Below are positions 12,851 to 23,025 of a stretch of DNA of 64,000 nucleotides, piece by piece; within the stretch, counting starts at the first letter, position 1; the number at the start of each line of letters is the position of its first letter. The notes beneath the pieces are model-generated. The model was not told where the DNA came from, did no database searches, and saw only the letters and a program-made list of their open reading frames with translations. A program made the position numbers and the translations under genes. The DNA is from Astrocystis sublimbata (taxonomy: Eukaryota > Ascomycota > Sordariomycetes > Xylariales > Xylariaceae), in assembly GCA_022453515.1 (NCBI GenBank), contig JAJNNY010000009.1, forward strand, positions 558,001 through 622,000. Reading direction: 5' to 3'.

Positions 12851-13445
12851 TGTTTGAATTATGTGAAAATCACACCTTGAAGACTTCAACCTCACTCACT
12901 CTTCATGACACCCTATCACCGTATGATGCTCAATCTGCTCAATCCCACATATCAACATAATATCTGCGCATGCTAGGAAGGACCCATGTGGCTTGAACAA
13001 GACTTACTAAATCTCATCGGATCTTTAAGGATATGACGAATTACGATAGGTGCGATCCGGCGGTGGAGTCGTGCCTTTGCCAAGCACCGGCTCAGCGACG
13101 AGGGGCGCACTAGCGTAGCCGGGGCGGCCCCACGCGTGCAGCTGGCTTGAAGCTTGGGGTTCTTGGCAAGGCTCCAGGCTCGCCAGGGCATCAAGCGGGC
13201 ATGTACCCAGGTACCTACCTACACGACAGCTCTGGAGCCTGCAGTACTGCTAAACTTGGTGGGCTGCGTCTGTCACCTCATCAACCTGAAGCTTCAACAC
13301 CAACTATCTACATCACCAATAAACAGCCCGCCTCCCCTCCACCACCCATTTCACAACCGCGTGTCCGGCACTTTGTTCTACCATAGTGAACACAGTCACG
13401 AAGAGACAACTGTTTCAAGCTTATCAGCCCAGACCAACCGCCAAA
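12851..13445. promoter_or_regulatory. Divergent promoter region, ABC ATPase / UMP1
   Basis: The region lies between two start codons pointing outward, so it should hold both promoters. I see GGTACCTACCTAC near 13210 and CT-rich sequence near 13320-13360 towards UMP1. I saw no exact copy of the yeast proteasome element GGTGGCAAA. Confidence 0.5.
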
Positions 13446-14058
13446 ATGGTAAGCTGTCGTCCTAACCTCCCGATACCGCTTAAGCCTGAAGTTACGGCCC
13501 TCATCACGCTCCCATCTTCACACTAACCAACATCACCAACCCCTTGACCAAACCGCCCAAAGCAAAGCTAATCCCACCTCGCAGTCGATGCGCATCGTGC
13601 CCCCCGCCCAGCACAGCAACACATTCACGCACCTCCCCTCGTCAACCTCAGCGCCCTCCGCCCCCGGCGTCTACGATGTCCTCCGACAGGGCCTGAGCCC
13701 CGCGGCGGCAGCCACCAACACGCCCGCGGCCCCCGTGTCCCGCCACCCGCTCGAGGCGCGTCTCAAGGCGTGGGAGGCGACGCAGGAGAACGTGCGCATG
13801 GAGTCGCTGCGCAAGACGTTCGGCATCGCCGAGCCCATCCGCCGCGGCATGGAGCTGAAGATCACCCGCGAGGGCTCGTGGCGGCCCGCCTGTCTGGGCG
13901 GCGGCCCCGGCGCCTCGGGCGTCGGCTGTGCCAGCATCCACGAGGACATCCTCATGGGCCGCGAGGCGTCGTGCGATTGGGAGGATGTCTTCACTGGTGA
14001 GGAGCAGCGCGGGGCTGTGGGTATCCATGATGAGATGGAGCGGAAGTTGAAGATTTGA
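13446..14058 (+). CDS. ump1: Proteasome maturation factor UMP1
   Basis: The coding sequence is the start codon alone (13446-13448), a 136-nt intron (GTAAGC...CGCAG), then 13585-14058, giving 158 residues that begin MSMRIVPPAQ, the conserved start of Ump1 proteins (MSxRIVPP). Without splicing, translation could start at the internal ATG at 13588 and lose only two residues. Conserved blocks include PLEARLKAWEATQE, MESLRKTFGIAEPIRRGMEL and the HEDILMGREASCDWEDVF segment. Ump1 is a chaperone of 20S proteasome half-mer assembly and is degraded by the finished particle. Identity is secure. The ATG-only exon is inferred from splice consensus and the conserved N-terminus. Confidence 0.93.
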
Positions 14059-15076
14059 GGGGATATCTTTATGTGCTGTGCTGTCTTGTCTGCATACGTC
14101 CTAAACGAGAATGGAGAGAAAAGAGATTGGCATGAATGGGTTATGACATGGTGGTGCAATTACACTGGACGGTTCTAGTCGACCAAGGACAAGGACTCAC
14201 TCATATCACGTACCTCACATCGAGTGTTTTATTCTACCTGGGCTTCGAGCTCGAAGAAGAGCGGTTATTCGTTTCATAGAGAAAGGTTTCCATCAGCTCA
14301 CCTAGTACCTCGATCAAAGACAGGCATGCGACATAGATAGACAGCTCTCCGGCATGTGATATGCTGGGGGCCATCACCTAGACCCAAATCTCATAATCGG
14401 CACCAGACAGCGCATCAAGTTGGTATAAAATCGTGATGTAGCAACAACTATCCTAGTAATCTCTTGAAACACTAGGCAGTCCTGCTTCACTTTGATATGT
14501 CCATCCTCATAAATTTGAGCAAGCCACGCTTGGCTCATTCAGCCATTATTTGTTTACTTGGGCTCTACAGTATTTATCTCAAATTGGTAGCAACTTGATC
14601 TTACTTTCAGCCAATTTCATTCTTACATTCTTGCCATACCAATCTCCCACTTCGTTGCTCAAGATCGTCTTGGTTAGTGGGTATAACACCGCGTCACTGT
14701 GTATTGACCTGGCCATTGCCCCAGAAAATAGTATCTATCTTCTCAAATTAAAGTACAGTCGCTCTGGTCTGCTGCCATAAGCAGAATTCTGCAGCCCCTC
14801 GTCGTATGGAAATATGAAATGCACCCCTTTTCAACGCCGCCCGATGCCTCAGCGTCCAGAACGAAAGCAAGCCGGAAAGAGCAAGGATAAAAAACCCGGA
14901 GCAAACAAACCCGAATTGGTAAAAAAAGGTCCTCAGCCAAAATAACAAAATGCTGACCATGTCGCGCCTCCAAGCTCTCAATGCTTCCTCGCCCTTGCGC
15001 AAAAATGATCGATCGACGCGAGTCCAATATCGCTCGCTACTGAAGGGTTGTTACGAAAACTCGTAGCTCATCTCGC
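14059..15076. other. Convergent 3' intergenic region
   Basis: About 1 kb between the convergent UMP1 and UBL3-like genes. It is AT-richer than its neighbours. No open frame has recognisable family features and I see no RNA gene. Confidence 0.45.
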
Positions 15077-15907
15077 CTATAAGATGACGCAGCATCCACT
15101 CCTACCAGCGTGCGAGCTGGTGTCCTTGACTTTCTTGGCCGCTTCTTCCTCGTCGAGCAGGTCCTGGGGTTTGACTGTCATATGAACCCAATTCTTACTT
15201 TTGGTGCTAAAATGATAATCTGGAGAAAGGGGACAGACATGTCGAGTTAGCAGGTGTCACGCATTCATTGGTTCTCGCATGAGACATGGCAAGAAATACT
15301 CACGACTCAATTGGTTCCTGTCCTCGAGCAATTTGCCGAAATGTATCAACCTTATGCTGGACGGTTCCCTCGGCGGCTCTTCCCATTCTTGCCGCCAATC
15401 TCTCAATATGAGCTCTTTCAAGGTATAGACTGTGATGCTTGCCGGGTCCATGTTGCCATCCTCCGTCTTGCCAGTGACGGTAACGTTACGCTTGGTAAGG
15501 TATTTTTCGTCGATACGCAGCGGGTGTCTGGCACCATTCGTGAGCTGTAGCATAATGTTCACGGTCGATGCACCGCTCTGCGGCTGGGAGGCCACTGGGT
15601 CTATCGTCAGGTCCTCCTGTTCAGGTGATGCCGGGCCAGCATGTTGGGCCGACGACGAGGCTTCGACAGGCGATTTGTCTTTTGTGCCCTCTGCGTCCCG
15701 ATCGGCTCCTGATATTGGAGTGTTTTCACCATCGTGACTGTGCGTAGATTTCGTTTCGGTATTGGCGGGATCTGGTTGTGACTTGGCGAGGTCTTCCATC
15801 TCGACGTCGTCAGGAAGGCTGCTAACAGGCTGGTGCGCCGGCGACGATGACACCCCTTCTTTCGCACCGCTATCTCCACCGGCAGAGGCTGAGGCGGCGT
15901 CAGCCAT
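15077..15907 (-). CDS. UBL3/MUB-type membrane-anchored ubiquitin-fold protein
   Basis: Exons 15907-15304 and 15219-15077 on the minus strand give 248 residues. The N-terminal 115 residues are acidic and disordered. A ubiquitin-fold domain follows (VNIMLQLTNGARHPLRIDEKYL, then TVYTLKELILRDW, then IRLIHFGKLLEDRNQLS). The second exon adds VHMTVKPQD and a tail ending SGCCVIL. CVIL is a CaaX box with Leu at the last position, so geranylgeranylation is expected, and the Cys just before it could be palmitoylated. Animal UBL3 also ends in CCVIL. These proteins sit on the plasma or vesicle membrane and dock ubiquitin-conjugating enzymes or sort cargo. Donor GTGAGT and acceptor CTCCAG join in phase. 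Confidence 0.9.
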
Positions 15908-17614
15908 GGTCGATTATCACAGTTTACTTCAGCCTATAACGAGACAGGGCAGGGCACGTTTGAGGCCGAGCACCAGTTCTGAAGGCAGCGGGATCGTTTG
16001 CAGAGAACTACCACGAAGAAGAGTAAATAGTGATCGCTTTTGTTTGCGCGTCGGAAGGGCACGCAGATATCGGCTATTGCGGATTGATTGGAACGTTTCA
16101 GTTCGAGCCGTCGTAGATCGGGTGCCGTGGGGCGGTGGTGGTGGTAAAGGAGGAAAAGGGCAACGCAAGGGCGCAGATACGGCGGCGGCGGTAACGCAAC
16201 AAAACAAATGGAATTTAATCGTGTTCTGGGCAGTCGGAATGCGGCGAGGAAAGCCTCGTTGACTGTTGGCCTCGACAGAGGGGGGGCTCTTGTTACAACC
16301 CAAAAGAATACGGTGTATCTGCTGACAGGAATGGCCCGGTTGGATGGGTTGGATGGGCAAATGAATGAGTGGGCGATGGATGGATGACAGAGGTATGAGT
16401 TCAGGCTGGCTGGCACGCTGGCTCCAGCCTAGGGGCCTAGGTACGTTGGTGGGCGGGTATGTAGGGACGCAGCGCACGCTAGGTAGCAGGCCAGCCGAGC
16501 CAGCTAGCTCGTCAAGCAGCTAACCTTACAGTATATGGCACAGTGTGCAGTAGCGCATGCCATCGACGCCTCAGATCGACGCCTTCAATTGGGCGAAACC
16601 TTGGCCTGGTTGCTGGTTGCCCACTGCACTAAACCATGTCTGTTATGGCCTTGGACTGCCGTTCTAGGATTTGGTCTGGGGATGGGGGATACCTTATCCT
16701 TTCTCCCACCCAGCAAGCCCAGACAGATCATGATGCTTCAGGTTCCCCAGCTTTCACATGCGTTTCTACCCATAGTATAATTCGCGGCCTTATTGTGTTC
16801 TGGGATGAAGACTACTACTGTACCTACCTAGGCGAGGCCCAGGCAGCGAGCCCTGCCTGGTGTTGGTTATAATCCACCATCCGTACCAGACATATCGGTT
16901 TTGCGCCCGAGTGCTTCCTGTGCAAGGGACGCAGGGCTATCTATGTAATAAAAGGCACATGTTTTTCATCCCAAAAGCTTACCTAGTCACCTAGTATTGT
17001 ATCCTTCTGCAGTATGCCAAATCGATGTGTATGATCCTACTTACTAAGTATGTATGTAGGACATAATACGACTCTGAGACCTCGTGCGACTAGGATCGTG
17101 ACTTGGCCTACGCACCGCACCACCACCTCTAGTACACTGATCCCGCTAGGAATAGAACCTTCTGAAGCTTGAGCACTCAAAGTTTAGTGTTCCATCTGGT
17201 TGATTGGCGAGCTGGGACATACTCGGAAATAAGAAAATGAGGGATAAAGGTGGTTGGTAGGGACATAGATCACAGGTTGCGTTTGATAGGTAGGAGGATT
17301 CATCTGCACGCATGGAATGTACCTACATAGAGCAACCTCATACATCTTACTGTACTAGGCAGCGTTTGAGGTCAATCCTGGAGATGGAGGAGGTGAGAGA
17401 GGCATGGGGAGGGTAGGTATCCGCACTGCAGACTGCAGCAGGCTCGGCACGCATCTGCGCAAGGGCATGCCGCGACTTGCACTTCAGGGGTCCTGTCCTA
17501 CGACCCTAAAAGCGTGGTAGCATATGCACGTTGTTTCCAAGTTAGCATGCGAGGGCATGTAAGAAGAAGCATTGGGGTTTATGCTGCTGTAAATACACTG
17601 ACTGGTTGTTGAGA

Positions 17615-17635
17615 TGCGAGTTGCGAGTTGCGAGT
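17615..17635. repeat. Short tandem repeat, three 7-nt units
   Basis: The unit TGCGAGT is repeated three times head to tail, followed by a partial fourth (TGC). It lies in non-coding sequence. Confidence 0.75.
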
Positions 17636-19410
17636 TGCATGGGCAGTAGAGCAGGTAAGTGATATCACCAAGAGTCGAGGCCAAGGCACCCGGGCAGTCG
17701 CTGTCATTCGAGGGAACCTTCACCCTGTCTGCATGTTGAATGATCTGGCTGCTTGTACTCGTACTACAATCCAGGAAGTGGCCAGTATCCATTGGCCATC
17801 ACTGACCAAGCTTGGAAGTCTCTCAATAGCGGGATGCAAGATGCACTAGGGCCTGTCTTTCATTGGATCGAGTCGATGAAACCAAGAAACGCCATTTTAT
17901 TAGCTGATACACCCCTCGACACCCCAATGTGCCCAATGTTCGCGGTAACGTCATCTTAGTCCAGCCGGCTTGCGGGTGCCGATAACGATGATCATGTCCT
18001 CTTTTACTGACATTTATGATCAGTGCAGCATGATATCTTATGGATGTCCCGTCGTTCTTAACCAAACCTAACCGAGGTCGAAACGCAGTAGTACCTACCT
18101 TGCATTTCTGCATTGCTGGCCTGCAGGCACAGAACTTGAAAATAAAGATGCCAACGGAAGGGAAAGTATGGTTCGTGTTGGGAATACCCCTCATCACTAT
18201 GCAACTCTCATGTTATGAGCAGGTACATGTCGAGCCTGTCCTGTCGCACCTGCAAGTAGCAAAGTGTCCTATCTGATCTCGCCACACGATAACAGTGAGC
18301 CTATCAGGGTGTGGTAATTCCGTGACCTGCATCAACACAGGCGCCGACCAGGGGGCTGTCTTCAAGTTGAACCGAAGCACACTGGTATGGACACTATCGC
18401 AGAGTAATTAATATACCACACAATGACTATAGCCCAATAGTAACAAGGTGGTTGGGGAATGTCGGGTTGCAAAAGAAGTTCCAGGCTCGCGCGCGATGCT
18501 GTGATGAATGAATGCCTGTGATGCAACGGAGCTCCGCTTCTCGCTTCTGTCCACGCCAGATGACCCGACCGTTCCGCATCCACAACCTCACATGGATTGT
18601 TTTGCTGCCATCCGGCTGCTTCCCCGACTGTGGGGGTGATGGTTTACCATTTTCGGTCCATGTAGCCGAACTGAGACCCTCCGTAGAATTGATCGCAGTG
18701 TAAGAGACTTGGAGTTCATGGAGGCTTATCGTTGCCCACGCGAGATCATGAAGCTTTACTGTGAAAGGGAATTCGAATTGAATGTGCATACAATCGTGCA
18801 CCGTTCGGTTACAAGTATTACTTCCAAAATTGCGCGTAGTCAGCCTTAAATTCCAGGAAGCAGCATCCATTCTCGGCAATATACTCGCGCAGCAGGATGA
18901 AATAAAATAGTCGTTTTGGCAAATCTCAGTTCACACTTAAAGGCTTCCATTGGAAGCATATATAGTATTAGTCATGTACAAGGGCCCTTCAAGATTACAT
19001 TCTTCGCCATCTGTGAAGTTTTTCGCGTCTCCATCGATAAATGTGTGGCTTCGAATTTGATTATATCTCTGTATTACAAAACAATGAAGCTTTTTATAAA
19101 TGACTAGCAGTTGTGTCTACTTGAATTTTGCCACGTCTATAAAATGATGTTTTTCGACTTGTAAGTTTGGTCGATGTCTAGGCCTGGAGTGAGTGTTTTA
19201 AACGACTTAAGGTGTGTCCACAAGAAGCTCACGACATCTCTGAGAATTCTCGAGTATCAACCCGGTTTTGAAACTGTCGACCGAGGTCGTTTGCCTATGA
19301 ATACGCAGCAAACCTGAAGCTTGTTGCTAAGTTAATATAAGGAACCAAGCTTGTACAACGAACCGCAGACAGGCGCGATAATGAATGTATTGTCACCTGT
19401 TGATATGGAA

Positions 19411-19422
19411 CTACCTAGGTAG
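19411..19422. repeat. 12-nt palindrome CTACCTAGGTAG
   Basis: This is a perfect palindrome in gene-poor sequence and a member of the TAGGTA motif family seen throughout the window. Confidence 0.75.
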
Positions 19423-20439
19423 AGTCCTCACCAGTATGCCTATGCCTCGGCAGCAGTGAGGTTTAACACCAGCAAACTACTAACTATCAACCGAATTTAC
19501 GATTTTCGCACAGATGGTGTCATGCAATGGAGATGTTTGGAGCTACTTGCACCTTCCAGCGATGAACCTAAAACGTAATATTGCATACCTGATGACTCAC
19601 GGTTTGTGTTGAGGATAGGTCATGAAAGCAACTTGCACTGTTACAAAAGTCCCACCTGCCTTCACTCACACACAGAGTTTGTCTGCCCAGTGCCCTTCAA
19701 GGTTTGCAACATCACTCGTTTGGGTAGGAGCATGTTAGGCAGCTACACGATAATCTCGGCAGGGAGTAGGAGCCGATACTTGCGCCTTCTACAGAAGTGT
19801 TGGCAAGCAGTAAACTTTCGCCGCTCTGGCATTCCGCTCTAGCCGTCTTGCACTTTCCCTCTCAGAATTCTTATCGTGACTTTGAGGATTGGGAATCTAA
19901 AGTATACACCCACAACACACAACAAGCCTGGATGAGAATCAAGAAACAAGATCAAAGCAAAGATGAGCTCCGGGTAATGATGGTCTGGAAAACATGGCGA
20001 GAAAGCAGCTGCGTTTGCTGGTTTGGATCTGGTAGGTAAATGATGCCCAAGTACCTACCTACTACGTAGGTAGTCACTGCCCCAATGGTGTCATTGCACC
20101 TTCTATTTGATGATGGCTCTTTCCCTTCACTCATACCTGGTGCAAGAATCTATGATGCACCTGCCTGATCTCTCAAAGTTTGGAAAGCCACGCACAATTT
20201 CAATGGCCGCCGCTTTTGACCCAACCCTTTCCCCTCTTCCTCACTCACTCCCGTTCCTCTCCTCGCCCTAGATCTCGTTCCCTTCTCACCTCACGACTTC
20301 ATTGACTGCTAGCAGCCAGTCCAGACTATCCCTCATTTCCGCAAGAAGTTTTACAGCTTATCAATCTGTCTCTGAACTCCCAAATTGCCATCATTAGATT
20401 CAATCTCGACCTGACGCATAGCTGCAGCTGTTTCAAACC

Positions 20440-22482
20440 ATGCTCTTCCTAGCGTTCTTGGCCTTGTGCCAGGCCATCGTGGCCTCTCAGCTTGCTGTTG
20501 ACCACGCTGCGGCCGGCGACTCTCCTCTGACACCTGTATCGACTATTGACTCTGCCCTCACCTCTACTTTCACTCACTCAGGTATGGTCTATGTCGTGGT
20601 TAGCCCTTCTCCCGTTCTATCCACTGATGATGATCTGGTCGTCGACAAACGTGGCCCCCCTGCCCATGGAGTTGAAGATGACATCCAAGCCACCGTTGTG
20701 ATCAAGACTGTCCCAGCTGCCTTGTCATCCATCCTTTCACCCCAGGAAGCTACATCCCAGGTCTCGGCTCTTGGGGATCTAACCCCTACTCCTACTGGTG
20801 GTTACGGTGGCGGCAACACCAACCCCGGCTCTGGAAACAATCCAAATGGAGGTTCAGGCAGTGGACCTGGAAGCAACCCAGGCAGCGGTACAGGAAGCGG
20901 CCCAGATAACGGTAATGGTGCTGGCCCCGGAACTGGCACTGGTAGCGGCCCTGGTTCTGGAAGCGGTCCGGACAATGGCGGCTCTGGAGGTAGCAACCCC
21001 ACTGGCGGTAGCCCTGGAAACGGTCCCGACAACGGCAATGGCTCTGGCCCCGGAACTGGTTCTGGTAGCAATCCTACTGGCGGCAACCCTGGAAGTGGTC
21101 CCGACAACGGCGGCTCTGGAAGCGGTCCTGGAAGCAACCCAGGGAGCGGCACCGGAAATAGCCCAGACAATGGCTCTGGGAACGGCGGAGAACCCAGTCT
21201 TCCCAGCGGAGCCTATGGTCTACCTCACAATACAGCCGGTCAGCAACCTTTAAGTCCTACAGGGGAAACATTCTCAACCCCTGAAGGACCAACCCCTGGA
21301 GGACTGCAGTCTCAGACTCCTTCTGCTCAGCAATCTCCCAACCCATCGGGACAGCAGCCTTCCAACGCCAACGGAGGAGGCCAGTCCGTTGTCTCGACAG
21401 GACAGCAACCCTTTACCCCTACTGCGGCTAGCCCATATGTCATCACCACAATAATTCCTCTTGTCGGCACTGAAGTCGAAACGTTGACCATTAGCCTGGC
21501 GTCTGCGGGTGTTTCCACCACCACGATTCCTCTGGTTGGTACTGAAGTCGAAACATTGACCATAAGCCTCGCGTCTGCCCCAGGTCAGAACCCGGGCAGC
21601 AATCCAGTGTCGTCGTCTTGCAATCCTGATACAGGTGCCTGTGGACCATCAACCCCAATCACTACAGAGATCCAGCCAACCACATTCGTTACCATCCAGC
21701 AACCTAGCAATGCTCCATCGATTCCTTGTGATACAGACACTGCCCCTTGGGGTCCTCTGTCTGCACCGGAACCAACAGTCTTGCCAGTTCCATTTCCCAC
21801 AACCCCTGGCGCGGGTGGCCCAGCTATTCCCAGCTCACCAACCACTGTCAACCAGCCAAGCATTGTTGTCGTTACCGTTCCTGGTGATCAAGGACAGCCT
21901 TCTGGTTCGCCAATTGGGAACCCAACAACACCCGTCGTGACAGGCTGGGCTACAACTCCTAGCGTCCCAGGATGGACATCAGAGTCAGGCACTCAGATCT
22001 GGCCAACGACACCCTTCTTCCCACCTTGGGAAACAGCGCCTGGAACTACAATCACTGTTCCCTACTCTTTGCAAAGCGGTCCCAGCAACACTGGCCCCGA
22101 ATCGTCCCCGTGTACCACAGGTACTGGAATTTACACCGATGTTGTTACAAACAGTGATTCGACCACGACTACATCTGCAGACACAATGGCTGTAGGAAGC
22201 AGCACTGTATCTCAGCAAACCCCCTTGTCGTTCGAGACATCGATTCCAACGGATCCGCCATCGATGGATCCCCCGTCAACAGATCCGCCTGCAGCAGATC
22301 CGCCTGCAGCAGATCCTCCGGCAGCAGACCCGCCAGCAAGTGATCCGCCGGCAAGTGACCCGCCGGCAACTCGCCCCGTTCCCGTTACAGCTGGAAGTGT
22401 CCTTGCTGCTGATGTCAACCCGGCTATGATCAAATTCGCTGTTGTCATTGCATCTCTGGCGAGCATTGCTGTCATGATCTAG
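20440..22482 (+). CDS. Mucin-like GPI-type secreted wall protein
   Basis: A single exon encodes 680 residues. The N-terminus is a signal peptide (MLFLAFLALCQAIVAS), followed by a possible Kex2 site, Lys-Arg at 70-71. Residues about 120-255 are a Gly/Ser/Pro/Asn array built from units such as GSGPGSNP and GPDNG. A 20-residue unit beginning with IPLVGTEVETLTISLAS is present twice in tandem at about 345-385. Ser/Thr/Pro-rich sequence with paired Cys follows, then a DPPAA/DPPAS repeat. The end is hydrophobic (IKFAVVIASLASIAVMI) after a small-residue stretch, as expected for a GPI signal. It should be heavily O-mannosylated and cell-wall or membrane bound. No enzymatic domain is seen, so a structural or adhesive role is only inferred. 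Confidence 0.85.
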   Translation: MLFLAFLALCQAIVASQLAVDHAAAGDSPLTPVSTIDSALTSTFTHSGMVYVVVSPSPVLSTDDDLVVDKRGPPAHGVEDDIQATVVIKTVPAALSSILSPQEATSQVSALGDLTPTPTGGYGGGNTNPGSGNNPNGGSGSGPGSNPGSGTGSGPDNGNGAGPGTGTGSGPGSGSGPDNGGSGGSNPTGGSPGNGPDNGNGSGPGTGSGSNPTGGNPGSGPDNGGSGSGPGSNPGSGTGNSPDNGSGNGGEPSLPSGAYGLPHNTAGQQPLSPTGETFSTPEGPTPGGLQSQTPSAQQSPNPSGQQPSNANGGGQSVVSTGQQPFTPTAASPYVITTIIPLVGTEVETLTISLASAGVSTTTIPLVGTEVETLTISLASAPGQNPGSNPVSSSCNPDTGACGPSTPITTEIQPTTFVTIQQPSNAPSIPCDTDTAPWGPLSAPEPTVLPVPFPTTPGAGGPAIPSSPTTVNQPSIVVVTVPGDQGQPSGSPIGNPTTPVVTGWATTPSVPGWTSESGTQIWPTTPFFPPWETAPGTTITVPYSLQSGPSNTGPESSPCTTGTGIYTDVVTNSDSTTTTSADTMAVGSSTVSQQTPLSFETSIPTDPPSMDPPSTDPPAADPPAADPPAADPPASDPPASDPPATRPVPVTAGSVLAADVNPAMIKFAVVIASLASIAVMI

Positions 22483-23025
22483 AGCAGCGAGGTCTGATCT
22501 GCAGACATTGATCAGGTGTCATCATTATGCCTGCCATGCTATGGGATAAGCATCAAATACCAACAGGCCTCATTGATGGCTATGTTACTGTGGCAAATGT
22601 ATCACTTTATCGAGCTGAAAGACGATGTGGTCTGAGGGAAAATCTGGCTTTTGGAAGTGTGTAAGATATACAGTGCACAGCGCAACACATAGCTGTCACA
22701 TGTTAAGTTTCGGCTGAGATGGTTCTGAGAGAAGTTACGCACATAATCTGTTGCTTTTGCTAGGTAATTGAAGGTGGGAACATGTATTCTAAAGACTGGT
22801 CGTCCAATTTAACACGTCGACTGAAAGATGCTGCAAAAGAGCTTACACTTATACACATGTGTCTCTTGAGTCTCCCGAACGTAGAGGTAAATCTCCCTTC
22901 TCCACTTGACTACAATCTGTACAGAATCATCAATGTTCCAGCGTTCCACGATTATTACTTACAATGGCCCATTTGTGTTGACATGCCAGTAAGACAATAC
23001 TATGACATTACTTGTTGCCGTCAAA
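22483..23025. other. Convergent 3' intergenic region
   Basis: Between the mucin-like gene and the 3' end of AP-1 beta. No gene is visible. A plus-strand open frame at 22782-23102 runs into the adaptin 3' end and has no support. Confidence 0.45.

Larger units (their letters stand above)
15908..20439. other. 4.5 kb gene-poor region
   Basis: I find no convincing gene. Open frames are short, lack conserved motifs and disagree between strands. The sequence holds many TAGGTA/TACCTA motifs (for example 16830, 17325, 18095, 20050, and the 12-nt palindrome CTACCTAGGTAG at 19411-19422). A three-unit 7-nt tandem repeat lies at 17615-17635. The 18.9-19.5 kb part is AT-rich. The last kilobase, with CT-rich sequence near 20220-20300, is probably the promoter/leader of the mucin-like gene. 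Confidence 0.5.

Noticed and set aside
20802..21170. Repetitive Pro/Leu minus-strand open frame
   Set aside because: Mirror of the Gly/Pro/Asn repeat of the mucin-like gene, not an independent gene.
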